64,000 bases of DNA from Marinobacter sediminicola (GCF_031157525.1 NZ_JAVIXR010000007.1:124001-188000), one strand, 5' to 3'; positions 26,455-35,473 are shown, numbered from the stretch's first letter. Translations and numbers: made by a program. The notes: generated from the letters alone by a model not told the origin.

Positions 26455-27876
26455 TCATACGATCTTCCGCAGTACCTTTCCTACGAACTTGTTAAAACCA
26501 CCGGCTGGCGGATTGAAGGCAAATGCGCCGTTAAGCTTCGGCTGTATGAGTACCGACTTGAGATGGCTTAGCTGATCAAATCCAGCTTTACCGTGATAGG
26601 ACCCCATGCCGCTCTCACCAACACCGCCAAACGGCATGGTGTCTGCAACCACATGGAACGCGGTTTCATTCACGCAGGCTCCGCCAGACAGAGTGCCATT
26701 GAGCCAGAAGTCGCGCTCTTGGCGACCGTCTGAGAAAACATACAGCGCCAGCGGAGACGGGCGAGAGTTTACGAAGTCCCGGGCTTCCTCGGGAGAGTCG
26801 TAGGTGATCAGCGGCAGTACAGGCCCGAATATCTCTTCACGCATTATTCGGCTGTCTTTGGGCGGGTTAAGCACCAGCGTTGGGGTCATTTTGCCTTTGG
26901 CATGCTCGGTGTTGTTGGGCAAAAGCTCCCGCACTTCAGCACCTGCGGTTTTGGCGTCAGCGACCAGCTCTCGCAAGCGGTTCAGGTGGCTGTCGTTAAC
27001 AATGCCAGTGTAGTCCGGGCTTTGCGGGCCATCCGGGAAGAAGTTGTGCACCGCAGTTTCCATTGCCGTCGCAAAGGCTTCCACCTGATTCCGAGGTAGC
27101 AAAACATAGTCTGGGGCAACGCAGATTTGCCCGGCGTTGGCCACTTTTCCGAATGCAATTCTGCGTGCTGAATAATCGATACTGGCCTGTTCACCAATGA
27201 TGGCCGGAGATTTTCCACCCAGTTCGAGCGTAACGGGGGTGAGATTTCGCGCAGCTGCGATTGCCACTTCCCTTCCTACCCGAGTCGAACCGGTGAAAAA
27301 CAGGTGATCAAATGGCAAATTGGAGAATTCCTGAGACAGTTCAACGCCGCCGATGCACACAGAGACCTCTGTTGGTTCAAACGTGTCGGCAATCATCCGG
27401 GCCATCACTTCGGATGTTTTGGGGGTTAATTCCGATGGCTTCAGCATTACGCGATTGCCCGCAGCAAGTGCCGCAGCTATGGGAGCAATGGCCAGATACA
27501 CGGGGAAGTTCCAGGGCGATATGACGCCCACCACCCCTTTGGGCTGGGGAATGATACGGCCGCGCGCAGGCTTCAGGTGCAGTGGTACTCCGACCTTACG
27601 CGGTTTCATCCAATGTTTGACGGAACGGCGATTGCGCCGAATGTCGCCAAGCGGAACAGTGATGTCGAAGATGCTTGAATCAGCCTCCGAACGGTGCCGG
27701 AAGTCCGCATTCATCGCGGCGACCAACTCCGGCTCGTATTTGAGCAATGCCGTTTCAAGTCGGGATAGGCGTTCTTTACGCAATGCCGCAGAAGGCATTG
27801 GGTTGGTTAAGTGCGCGGCACGAGCTGCTGAAAAAATGGCTAGCAGGTGATCAGATTGGGGAGGGTTCGAAGTCAT
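26455..27876 (-). CDS. Coniferyl-aldehyde-type aldehyde dehydrogenase
   Basis: A 473-residue NAD(P)-dependent aldehyde dehydrogenase. The catalytic Cys is in NAGQICVAPDYVL, the general base Glu in VTLELGGKSP, and FFTGSTRVG is the cofactor-binding loop. Length and the PWNFPVYLAIAPIAAALAAG region resemble the coniferyl/fatty aldehyde dehydrogenase group. The ATG at 27876 is one base past the hydrolase stop, with GAGGAG in the hydrolase end as ribosome site. It is the last gene of the five-gene operon and would oxidise the aldehyde made by the GMC enzyme or released by the oxygenase. Confidence 0.9.
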   Translation of the reverse strand: MTSNPPQSDHLLAIFSAARAAHLTNPMPSAALRKERLSRLETALLKYEPELVAAMNADFRHRSEADSSIFDITVPLGDIRRNRRSVKHWMKPRKVGVPLHLKPARGRIIPQPKGVVGVISPWNFPVYLAIAPIAAALAAGNRVMLKPSELTPKTSEVMARMIADTFEPTEVSVCIGGVELSQEFSNLPFDHLFFTGSTRVGREVAIAAARNLTPVTLELGGKSPAIIGEQASIDYSARRIAFGKVANAGQICVAPDYVLLPRNQVEAFATAMETAVHNFFPDGPQSPDYTGIVNDSHLNRLRELVADAKTAGAEVRELLPNNTEHAKGKMTPTLVLNPPKDSRIMREEIFGPVLPLITYDSPEEARDFVNSRPSPLALYVFSDGRQERDFWLNGTLSGGACVNETAFHVVADTMPFGGVGESGMGSYHGKAGFDQLSHLKSVLIQPKLNGAFAFNPPAGGFNKFVGKVLRKIV

Positions 27877-27877
27877 A

Positions 27878-28840
27878 TCAGCGCTCCTCAGCGAGATGAA
27901 GCTGGAAAGTGTCGGGCCAGAATGCACGCCTCAGGAAGGCGGCCATCTGGTTGTTGGCGTAGCTGGCTTCAGGCGTAAGATGCATCCGGACGGGCCAGAT
28001 GTGACCCGCGCCGGCCTGCCGCAATACCTCTACCTCACCGCCGGCAGCTGAAAGAGCGCTAGCCATGCGCTCGGTGTCATCACGCAGGAGTTCGTCTTCG
28101 CCGGTGAGCAGCATGGTGGGTGGCAGCGGGCGGTCCCATTCTACAAACAGTGGTGATATTGCAGGGTCATCAAGTGGCTGACCGTCAGCATAAAGTTGTG
28201 CTGTGCGCCGCAGCCAGCTTTCCGGCACCATAGCTTCGCTGCGCTTGTTAGTGCGCACAGATTCACCAGAAAGTGACAGATCCAGCCAGGGAGAAACGGC
28301 GACTACGGCTGCTGGGTCTGCTAAGCCTGCCTCTCGAATTCGAGCCAGCAGGCCGAATGCCAATGCGCCGCCAGCGCTGTCGCCTGCAATAGCTATTGAT
28401 GAAGGCTTGTAGCCTTCATCAAGCAGGCCACGATAAACCGCTTCGGCATCGTCGGGGGCTGCGGGGAATGGATGTTCCGGCGCTAGCCGATAGTCAGCGA
28501 GAAACGCACGGGCGCCACTCGCCGCGGCAACTCCGGCCGCCCAAGCCCCGTGGGAACCTACGCCGCCTACCGTAAAGGCACCGCCATGAAGCCATACCAC
28601 CACTTTTTTGGAGTCAGGTGTGACGGTGGGGGTGCCAAGGTCGCACCAGTGCCCCGGAACCCCGCCCACTTCGCCTTTTTGCAAGCGAACATCCATAGGA
28701 CGGGGATAGCACAGCCAAGCGTGCAAGCCAGCCACGCGGCGTAATAGCTTTTGTGATGGAACCGCGCCAATCAAGGGCTTTTCAAACAGTTGCTGGAACA
28801 GAGTCCAGAACCGTTGGCGCTTTGAAATACCATTCGCCAT
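27878..28840 (-). CDS. Alpha/beta hydrolase (hormone-sensitive lipase family esterase)
   Basis: A 320-residue esterase of the HSL family (family IV). The oxyanion loop is WLHGGAFTVGG, the nucleophile is Ser in GDSAGGALA, the acid is in the LLTGEDELLRDD region and the His is in GAGHIWPV. No signal peptide is seen, so it acts in the cytoplasm. It is cotranscribed with a Baeyer-Villiger monooxygenase, and ester hydrolysis is the natural next step after Baeyer-Villiger oxidation. It starts two bases past the ligase stop. Confidence 0.9.
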   Translation of the reverse strand: MANGISKRQRFWTLFQQLFEKPLIGAVPSQKLLRRVAGLHAWLCYPRPMDVRLQKGEVGGVPGHWCDLGTPTVTPDSKKVVVWLHGGAFTVGGVGSHGAWAAGVAAASGARAFLADYRLAPEHPFPAAPDDAEAVYRGLLDEGYKPSSIAIAGDSAGGALAFGLLARIREAGLADPAAVVAVSPWLDLSLSGESVRTNKRSEAMVPESWLRRTAQLYADGQPLDDPAISPLFVEWDRPLPPTMLLTGEDELLRDDTERMASALSAAGGEVEVLRQAGAGHIWPVRMHLTPEASYANNQMAAFLRRAFWPDTFQLHLAEER

Positions 28841-28842
28841 GA

Positions 28843-30378
28843 TCAGTCTCCGGTGAGTTGGGCGCGGAGCTCGTGCTTAAGCACCTTGTTCATGGGTGAG
28901 AGTGGCAGCTCCTTCACCAGCGACAGGCTTCGAGGGTGCTTGTAGCCGGCAATCCGGTCTTTCAGATAGCTGTTAACCTCGTCCAATGTAAGGGTGTGGG
29001 TTTCTTTAGGGACGATTACAGCATGGACTCTTTCGCCCCATTTCTCGTCCGGTAAGCCGATCACTGCGACCATGGCGACACCAGGCAGTGTTGATATGGC
29101 GCTTTCAACCTCCGAGGAATAGACGTTCTCGCCGCCGGTAATGATCATGTCTTTTAACCGGTCGCGCACATAGAGAACGCCCATGTCATCAAGCATGCCG
29201 AGATCACCCGTTCGGTAGCCTCCTTTACGCAGTGGGGCGTCGGTCTCTGAGGGGCGGTTGCGGTATCCGGACATCACCGTTGGCCCATAAACCACGATTT
29301 CACCAACCTGGCCTTGGGGCAGGGCGACACCATTATTGTCCTCGATGCGGACCTTTATGCCGGGTGCCCCCGGCTGGCCTGCGCCGTCGATGCGTTCAAA
29401 TTCGCCACTATGAAATTGGGGCCCTAGAAATATGACTATCCCAGCTTCCGTCATACCGTAGGCCTGAGTGTAGGTGACGCCAGGGAAGGTCTCTTTGAGG
29501 CCCGCAAGGAGTCCGGCGGAGATTGGCGAAGAGCCATACATCAACCGTTCCAGACCAGCGAAGTTTTTGCAGCTGAACTCCGGGTCTGTGATCAGCATCT
29601 GCATCATAGTGGGTGCCAGGCCCAGTTCTTGCACGCCGTGGTCACGTACTGCTGCGGCCACAAAATCCGGCCTGAACATAGGCATCAGCAGTTGGGTTGA
29701 GTTTTGGATCAAGCGGGTCAGCGTGGGCTGGATTCCGGCAACGTGGAAGAACGGGAAGCAGGAGCTGTAGGTCTTTCCAGTGCTGGGGAAACCGGCCATA
29801 GCCATAACCATGGCGCCGGCGACCAGGCTTGCATGGGAATGAACCACTCCCTTGGATCGCCCGGTGGTGCCTCCGGTATACAGAATAATAGCCGGGGCTG
29901 CTGGGTCTCGCTCATTATTCAGCTCAACAGGCTCGGCGCGCAGATCATTTACCGCCTGCATACCCCCAGGCGTTTCGCCCTGACCGATATGCACGAAGAT
30001 CAACTCCGGCCTGTTTTTGGCAAGTTCGGTCGCCAAGGGCAGGAATGGATCGTCCAAGGCGACCACTGCAACATCTGCATCATCCAGCGCAAAGGCAATT
30101 TCTGCCGCAGCCCATCGTAAATTGAGAGGGACTGGAATCAGGTTCGCCAAGGGTGCAGCGAGGATGATCTGCAGCGTTTCGATGCTGTTAAGTCCCAGTA
30201 CAGCCACGCCCTTGCCGGACTCTAGCCCAAGCTGGGTTAGCCCGCCGGCTATTTGCCGAAGGTCGCGCACAAAATCCGGGCTGGTTAGCGCTCGCCCGGA
30301 CAGGTCACTGAAAGCTGCTCGCCCGCTATCGGTTGTTTCGGCGAATAGGTAAAGCTCATCTAACGTCTGGAAGGTCAT
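28843..30378 (-). CDS. Acyl-CoA ligase (AMP-forming)
   Basis: A 511-residue ANL superfamily ligase. The phosphate-binding loop is YTGGTTGRSKG (residues 167-177); YGMTEAG, YRTGDLG and the hinge segment DMIITGGENVYSSEVE follow, with the catalytic Lys in PLSPMNKVLKHE. It converts a carboxylic acid to its CoA thioester. In this operon it would activate the acid produced by aldehyde dehydrogenase for beta-oxidation. The acid's chain length cannot be predicted here. It lies 33 bases after the GMC gene and two bases before the hydrolase gene. Confidence 0.92.
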   Translation of the reverse strand: MTFQTLDELYLFAETTDSGRAAFSDLSGRALTSPDFVRDLRQIAGGLTQLGLESGKGVAVLGLNSIETLQIILAAPLANLIPVPLNLRWAAAEIAFALDDADVAVVALDDPFLPLATELAKNRPELIFVHIGQGETPGGMQAVNDLRAEPVELNNERDPAAPAIILYTGGTTGRSKGVVHSHASLVAGAMVMAMAGFPSTGKTYSSCFPFFHVAGIQPTLTRLIQNSTQLLMPMFRPDFVAAAVRDHGVQELGLAPTMMQMLITDPEFSCKNFAGLERLMYGSSPISAGLLAGLKETFPGVTYTQAYGMTEAGIVIFLGPQFHSGEFERIDGAGQPGAPGIKVRIEDNNGVALPQGQVGEIVVYGPTVMSGYRNRPSETDAPLRKGGYRTGDLGMLDDMGVLYVRDRLKDMIITGGENVYSSEVESAISTLPGVAMVAVIGLPDEKWGERVHAVIVPKETHTLTLDEVNSYLKDRIAGYKHPRSLSLVKELPLSPMNKVLKHELRAQLTGD

Positions 30379-30411
30379 TGTTATTTTCTCTAACCAGTGA
30401 GGAAGGCTGTA

Positions 30412-32022
30412 TCAGTCGCGGAAGAATTCCGCTGCTGCCTTCTCTGCAATCATGATTGTCGGTGCGTTTGTGTTGCCGCTGATTAGCGTTGGCATCACAG
30501 AAGCGTCTATCACGCGAAGACCTTCAACGCCTCGTACCCGCAAAGATGTATCGACAACCGAATCCTGATCGCTGCCCATGCGGCAGGTTCCAATGGGGTG
30601 GTAAACGGTGTCGCAATGGTTGCGGATCATTTCCAGCAGATCCTCGTCGCTGTCAGTGGAGCGGGCGGTGAAAGACCGGGTAATTCGGCTCGCGACCGGC
30701 TCAGATTCCATGATCTGCAAGGTGCGTCGAACCGCCTTTGCAAGTAGCTGTGCATCTCGCTCGTCGCCCAGGAAGTTGGGATCGATTAGCGGTGCTGCCA
30801 TCGGGTCAGAGGAGGTGAGAGCAACATGACCTCGGCTTTCAGGCCGCAGAATGCAAGCATGGCAAGAGATTCCATAGCCCGGTTTGATCTTCCTGCCATG
30901 ATCCTCAACTCGCGCGATAACAAAGTGCAGCTGAACGTTGGGCCAGTCATCATGAACTCCATCCACTGAGAAAAATGCACCACCTTCTGTGAAGTTGGTG
31001 GACAGCAAGCCTTTACCGCTGGAAAACCACTCTCGCATCCCACCCAGTAAGCGGAAGGTGCCTGATACACCGACACCAAACACATCGGTGGTGCTAACCC
31101 CGTAGGACAAAACAACATCGGGATGGTCTTGAAGGTTCTGACCTACCGCTGGCAGATCATGAATTACGGGGATACCGTGTTGCTGTAGATGCGCCGCAGG
31201 GCCAATTCCGGACAGCATCAATAGCTGAGGCGACTGAAATGCACCGGCAGACAGAATGACTTCGTTGGTAGCTTCGATGGTCAGCGTTTTACCGCCTTGG
31301 CGGTATTCAACACCTGTGGCCTTGTTCCCGGAGAACAAAACGCGGGTAGCATGTGCACCGGTAATCACTTTCAGGTTGGGGCGGGTGTCCATCACAGGGT
31401 GGAGATAGGCCGCCGCCGCAGAGCATCGTTGTCCCCTGCGACTGTCGTGGAACTGGGTTACCTGGTAATAACCGATTCCAGCCTGGGTTTCGCCATTAAA
31501 GTCGTTTGTAAGAGGCAGTTGGCAGGCTTGGCCGGCAGCAATCCAGTCTTTGGTAATAGAGCGGGGGCTAGAAGGATCGGCCACATGCAATGGGCCTGCA
31601 GCGCCATGAAAATCGCTTCCGCCGCGTTCATTGCTCTCGGATTTGCGGAAGTAGGGCAGTACGCCCTTCCAGTCCCAGCCTTCAGCGCCGAGCTCAGCCC
31701 AGCGATCATAATCCCGGGGATTGCCACGGGTGTATACCATGGCATTAATTGCTGAGGAGCCGCCCAAAGTGCGCCCACGTGGCTGATAGCCGCAGCGGCC
31801 ATTGAGTCCTCGCTGGGGCACGGTCGTAAATGCCCAATTGTTCATCTTTACGGGTTTGCCTGGCATCATCGCTACTGTCAGCGCAGGCATGCGAACAAGC
31901 AAGCTTTTACCGTCGCCACCGGCTTCAAGCAGGCATACTCGTTTTTCCGGATCCTCGCTTAAACGAGCTGCGAGCACAGAGCCAGCCGAGCCCCCTCCAA
32001 CAATCACATAGTCAAACTGCAT
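30412..32022 (-). CDS. GMC family alcohol dehydrogenase (FAD)
   Basis: A 536-residue glucose-methanol-choline oxidoreductase. The FAD-binding motif GGGSAGS is at residues 9-15, the GMC signature GRTLGGSSAINAMVYTRG spans the active-site entrance, and the C-terminal HPIGTCRMG plus SGNTNAPTIMI supply the His and Asn pair. It resembles AlkJ-type alcohol dehydrogenases that feed electrons to the respiratory chain. AGGAG lies eight bases before the ATG. It overlaps the monooxygenase gene by 11 bases, implying tight coupling, and would oxidise the alcohol freed by the esterase. Confidence 0.92.
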   Translation of the reverse strand: MQFDYVIVGGGSAGSVLAARLSEDPEKRVCLLEAGGDGKSLLVRMPALTVAMMPGKPVKMNNWAFTTVPQRGLNGRCGYQPRGRTLGGSSAINAMVYTRGNPRDYDRWAELGAEGWDWKGVLPYFRKSESNERGGSDFHGAAGPLHVADPSSPRSITKDWIAAGQACQLPLTNDFNGETQAGIGYYQVTQFHDSRRGQRCSAAAAYLHPVMDTRPNLKVITGAHATRVLFSGNKATGVEYRQGGKTLTIEATNEVILSAGAFQSPQLLMLSGIGPAAHLQQHGIPVIHDLPAVGQNLQDHPDVVLSYGVSTTDVFGVGVSGTFRLLGGMREWFSSGKGLLSTNFTEGGAFFSVDGVHDDWPNVQLHFVIARVEDHGRKIKPGYGISCHACILRPESRGHVALTSSDPMAAPLIDPNFLGDERDAQLLAKAVRRTLQIMESEPVASRITRSFTARSTDSDEDLLEMIRNHCDTVYHPIGTCRMGSDQDSVVDTSLRVRGVEGLRVIDASVMPTLISGNTNAPTIMIAEKAAAEFFRD

Positions 32023-33511
32023 GGAGAATCTCCTGCTGGCAAGGTTTGACGCATGCCATGGTCAGCTCGCTCCGGTCGATCTCAGCCATGGAGGCGACAA
32101 ATTCTTTCCAGGTGTAGGGGAACACGACGGGTATTCCGGCCGCATCCAGATACCAACTTTGGCAGCCACTCGTCCAGACGGACTCACCAAGCCCGGCCTT
32201 TATATACTCAACGAAGGCCGACACAGCTTCCGGGGTGGGTTCAATCTCGTCTGCCTCGCCGTCACGCCAGATGTCCATCAACCGCAACACGTAGTCCAGC
32301 TGCTCTTCAGCCATGCCAATCACCGAGTTGTTACCGATGGGGGTGCCAGGGCCGAGCATAAGGAAGTAGTTGGGGAAGTTTTCCATGAGCACAGCGTGGT
32401 AGCTGGGGTAGGTGCCGTCTTTCCAAGCATCATCAATGGTATGGCCAGAGCGGCCGACCAGACTGCCTGGGCGCATGTAGGCGAAGTTGTCGAACCCGGT
32501 TGCCAGCACAATAACGTCAAGGGGAACCAGCTCTCCTGTAACCAGTCGCACGCCTTCAGCCTCGATACCTTTGATGCCGTCAGTAATCAGGTGAGCATTT
32601 TCTTTCTGTATCGCAGGGTAAAACGTGAAATTGACCACCATGCGCTTACAGCCAACGCCGTAATCCGGCGTGAGCTTCTCGCGCAAATCGCGCTTGCGAA
32701 CACCCAGGCGAAGATAGGCTTTGCTGGACAGGTTCAGAAGCGTCCGCTGTACCGGCTCGCCTGTTGTGGCTTTTACAAAGAACTGCTCAATAAATGTTTT
32801 GTACAGTGACTTCCAGGGCTTCATCCGCGCGGGCTTTTCTTTCCAGCGGTTGCGCATCCATTCCGGGAAGCTCAGGTTTGGAAAGGGAAATACCCACTGA
32901 GGTGTTCTCTGGAATACAAAGGTTTCGTGCCCTGCCTTCACCAGTTCGGGTACCACTTGGTGAGAGGTGGAGCCTGTACCAATTACGCCTACACGTTTTC
33001 CTTTCAAATCCACATCGTGCCGCCATTCCGCGGTGTGCCACATCTCGCCGCTGAAGCTGTTCAGTCCGGGAATGTCAGGGCGCTTGGGTTTGTGAAGAAT
33101 GCCGGTTGCTGCAATCACAAAATCTACCGTGAAAACATCGCCCTTGTCGGTCTTCACAGTCCAGGTTGCTGTGGTCTCATCATAAATGGTGGAAACGACA
33201 GCCGTTCCAAAGCGGATCATCGGAAGTACGTTGTATTTTTTAGCAACGTGTTCCAGATACTCCTGAATTTCGCCGCCTTGTGCGCACTGGCTTGACCAAG
33301 GCCAGGGCTCGAATGAGTAGCAGTAATGAGGTGAGGGGATATCGCAGGCTACTCCGGGGTAAGTATTCTCACGCCATGTGCCGCCAACCCGGTCTGCTTT
33401 TTCAATAATGATAACGTCGCTGATCCCTGCTTCCGGTAGTTTGATACCTGCAAGAATACCGGTGGCACCTGCCCCGATTACCAGCACTGAAGGCTGCCTT
33501 TTATTACTCAT
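32012..33511 (-). CDS. Flavin-containing Baeyer-Villiger-type monooxygenase
   Basis: A 499-residue class B flavoprotein monooxygenase. FAD-binding GAGATG is at residues 13-18 and NADPH-binding GTGSTS at 178-183. Between them is the Baeyer-Villiger fingerprint F153-x-G-x3-H159-x3-W163, complete. These enzymes insert oxygen beside a ketone to give an ester or lactone. The ATG at 33511 has GAGGGAGA six bases upstream; 29 further in-frame codons lack a ribosome site. It is the first gene of the operon, reading away from the enoyl-CoA hydratase. The substrate is unknown. Confidence 0.92.
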   Translation of the reverse strand: MSNKRQPSVLVIGAGATGILAGIKLPEAGISDVIIIEKADRVGGTWRENTYPGVACDIPSPHYCYSFEPWPWSSQCAQGGEIQEYLEHVAKKYNVLPMIRFGTAVVSTIYDETTATWTVKTDKGDVFTVDFVIAATGILHKPKRPDIPGLNSFSGEMWHTAEWRHDVDLKGKRVGVIGTGSTSHQVVPELVKAGHETFVFQRTPQWVFPFPNLSFPEWMRNRWKEKPARMKPWKSLYKTFIEQFFVKATTGEPVQRTLLNLSSKAYLRLGVRKRDLREKLTPDYGVGCKRMVVNFTFYPAIQKENAHLITDGIKGIEAEGVRLVTGELVPLDVIVLATGFDNFAYMRPGSLVGRSGHTIDDAWKDGTYPSYHAVLMENFPNYFLMLGPGTPIGNNSVIGMAEEQLDYVLRLMDIWRDGEADEIEPTPEAVSAFVEYIKAGLGESVWTSGCQSWYLDAAGIPVVFPYTWKEFVASMAEIDRSELTMACVKPCQQEILHAV

Positions 33512-33673
33512 AATATCTCCCTCTAGCTGGCCGGCATCCGGCCCTATGCACTCCGCTGTCATCGCGAACGTTTTTCTGGAACGGCTTACAGTGAACACCT
33601 GTGATCAAAAATATTCAAAGGCGGTTAACAGCTAATCATAAAAGCAGAGCATAGACAAACTTTTTGGACTATG

Positions 33674-33702
33674 TTGACTTGTTTTGAACGCTGGTGTTCA
33701 AT
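33674..33702 (+). promoter_or_regulatory. Candidate promoter with overlapping dyad
   Basis: TTGACT and TTCAAT separated by 17 bases resemble sigma-70 boxes. The inverted repeat ttgaac-N6-gttcaa (33684-33701) overlaps the spacer and -10, the place for a repressor. Transcription from here would begin about 30 bases before the ribosome site of the small ORF. Confidence 0.45.
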
Positions 33703-33747
33703 TTGGCCTGATGTGCAAGATAAAGCGGCTCCTTATGGAGGGGATCG

Positions 33748-33876
33748 ATGGAGGGTTTCGCGGATGAATATTTGTGTTCAGAAGTGCAGTCTAGGTATAT
33801 CGAAAATATCAGTCGTGATTTTGGCGAAAGCCGGCGCGAAATCAAAAGAATCGATTTAACAGAGAAGGAACATTGA
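33748..33876 (+). CDS. Small 42-residue ORF coupled to the hydratase gene
   Basis: An ATG at 33748 is preceded by GGAGGGG with four bases between, the best ribosome site in the area. The frame runs 42 codons to a TGA at 33874-33876, one base before the hydratase ATG. The peptide is highly charged (many Glu, Arg, Lys, with one Cys at residue 10), has no hydrophobic segment and matches no family I know. It could be a coupled leader peptide or a small protein. The candidate promoter upstream supports expression, but coding status is unproven. Confidence 0.45.
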   Translation: MEGFADEYLCSEVQSRYIENISRDFGESRREIKRIDLTEKEH

Positions 33877-33877
33877 A

Positions 33878-34651
33878 ATGAGTGACACGCCAGTTCTTTT
33901 GTCCCGCGATGGGCAAGTTGCGACGATTACACTCAACCGGCCGGAGCACTACAACGCTCTGAATGCGCCGATGCGCAAAGCCTTGACCTCTACCCTGGCT
34001 GAGGTGGAGGCAGATCCAACCATTCGGGTTTGCATCATCGGTGCAGCCGGTAAGGGATTTTCTGCGGGGCAGGATTTGCAGGATTTTGACTACAAGCAAA
34101 TATCGGATCTGCTGCTGGACGAATATGAGCCACTGCTGAAAACCATACATCACGGAAATAAGCTGTATATCGCGCGCGTTCATGGTCAGGCAGCCGGTAT
34201 TGGCGCTGCGCTGGCTCTGACATGCGATCTGGTGATGATGGCAGAAGATGCCAGTGTGTATCTCGCGTTTGCTGCCATTGCGCTGGTGCCCGATGGCGGG
34301 CTCACATGGCATCTGCTGAATGCCATGGGGCGTCACCGTGCACTGGCGGCCATCATCGAAGGCAAGCGGCTTGACGCAGAGACTTGTTTAACTCATGGCT
34401 TGGTCAATAAGGCCGTGCCTGCTGAAAGCCTCGAGCAAGAAGCGTTTGAATGGGCCAGTGCGTTGGCTGGTGCCGCGCCGCTTGCTGTCGCCGGAACCAA
34501 GCGATTGCTGCGCGAAGTGGCCAGCTGCGACTGGCGCTCAGCGGTAGCGGTTGAGGCCGAGGAACAGAATATTACAACCAAGTCGAAGGACTTCATGCGG
34601 GGCGTTCAGGCATTTGTTGCTCGCCGTGCCCCGGAGTTTGAAGGTAACTGA
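33878..34651 (+). CDS. Enoyl-CoA hydratase/isomerase family protein
   Basis: A 257-residue crotonase-fold protein. The first oxyanion-hole segment is KGFSAGQDLQDF, the second is HGQAAGIGAALALTCDLVMM. In the active-site region (FAAIALVPDGGLTWHL) an Asp stands where the second catalytic Glu usually is, as in PaaG-like isomerase/hydratases. It would act in beta-oxidation of the CoA ester made by the neighbouring ligase. It starts one base past the small ORF, with AGAAGGAA at longer spacing before the ATG. It converges on the pseudouridine synthase gene. Confidence 0.88.
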   Translation: MSDTPVLLSRDGQVATITLNRPEHYNALNAPMRKALTSTLAEVEADPTIRVCIIGAAGKGFSAGQDLQDFDYKQISDLLLDEYEPLLKTIHHGNKLYIARVHGQAAGIGAALALTCDLVMMAEDASVYLAFAAIALVPDGGLTWHLLNAMGRHRALAAIIEGKRLDAETCLTHGLVNKAVPAESLEQEAFEWASALAGAAPLAVAGTKRLLREVASCDWRSAVAVEAEEQNITTKSKDFMRGVQAFVARRAPEFEGN

Positions 34652-34657
34652 GTGGGC

Positions 34658-35473
34658 TCATTCGGCCAGGTTGGCAAGCTCTTTGGGTAATTCCAGAGTT
34701 ACCCGCTGGCGACTAAAGGGGCAGTCGAACTCCAGGCCGGCGGCGAGCAGCTGCAAGGGAACTCGTGCAGGTTTGCCGTACAGACGATCGCCAATAATCG
34801 GATGCCCTATGCTCTGTAAATGTTTGCGGATCTGATGTTTGCGCCCCGTCTCGATGATGACCTGCAGAAGGCTGGTTTCGGCGGCTTTATCGGTGCTTAG
34901 TGTCGTTACCCGGCTGATAGCCGCTTTATCGTCAACAGGGGAGTCAATTAGCTGATCCTGTGTATTGATAATGCCGGCTACTCGGGCCAGGTAGCGTTTG
35001 GTCATGGTGCGGCCGGCAAAGCATTGAGACAGCGCGCCCGCGGCTTTTGAGTCGTGGGCAATCAGCATTAGCCCCGCAGCATCCCCATCTAACCGGTGAA
35101 CCAGAAAGCAAGGGCGCTTCAGCTCAAGCTCAGCCGAGCGCAACAGGCTGCAATGGTCTCCCCATTGTGAGCCTTGAGCTAACAAGCCATGGGGTTTGAA
35201 CCACACACTGTAACGGCTTTTATCTTCGACCAGAGTGGCCGCTTCGGGCTTGCGGTTCAGAACATTTTCATCGTAATAAAGCTGCAACTGGGTGCCGGCT
35301 TGCAGCTCTTTGGTTGCACGCCGCAACCGCACTTTCTTGCCTTTCAGAGTCCACCAGCAGGCGCCTTTGTTCATGGCGTCTTTGATGCGTTGGCGGGGAA
35401 GCCCTGATGCCGTGCTCAGGGCTTCGCTGGCTGTTTCAGGCTGCTTTATCGTAACGTCAAATTTTCTACGCAT
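34658..35473 (-). CDS. RluA family RNA pseudouridine synthase
   Basis: A 271-residue pseudouridine synthase. The catalytic motif HRLDGDAAGLML places the nucleophilic Asp at residue 129; KRYLARVAG, then TGRKHQIRKHLQSIGHPIIGD, complete the family pattern. The N-terminal 65 residues resemble a divergent S4-like RNA-binding region. The rRNA or tRNA position modified cannot be told. Its ATG overlaps the stop codon of the universal stress protein gene (TAATG), so the two are coupled. Confidence 0.9.
   Translation of the reverse strand: MRRKFDVTIKQPETASEALSTASGLPRQRIKDAMNKGACWWTLKGKKVRLRRATKELQAGTQLQLYYDENVLNRKPEAATLVEDKSRYSVWFKPHGLLAQGSQWGDHCSLLRSAELELKRPCFLVHRLDGDAAGLMLIAHDSKAAGALSQCFAGRTMTKRYLARVAGIINTQDQLIDSPVDDKAAISRVTTLSTDKAAETSLLQVIIETGRKHQIRKHLQSIGHPIIGDRLYGKPARVPLQLLAAGLEFDCPFSRQRVTLELPKELANLAE

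Larger units (their letters stand above)
33512..33877. other. Regulatory region between divergent monooxygenase operon and hydratase
   Basis: A 366-base AT-rich gap, the only place for the promoter of the five-gene operon and for that of the hydratase. On the plus strand it holds a candidate promoter with overlapping dyad (33674-33702) and a 42-codon ORF (33748-33876). I saw no equally good minus-strand promoter. Confidence 0.55.

Noticed and set aside
23618..34651. Genomic island or mobile element carrying the catabolic cluster
   Set aside because: No integrase, transposase, tRNA attachment site or flanking direct repeats were seen, and base composition looks like that of the neighbours.
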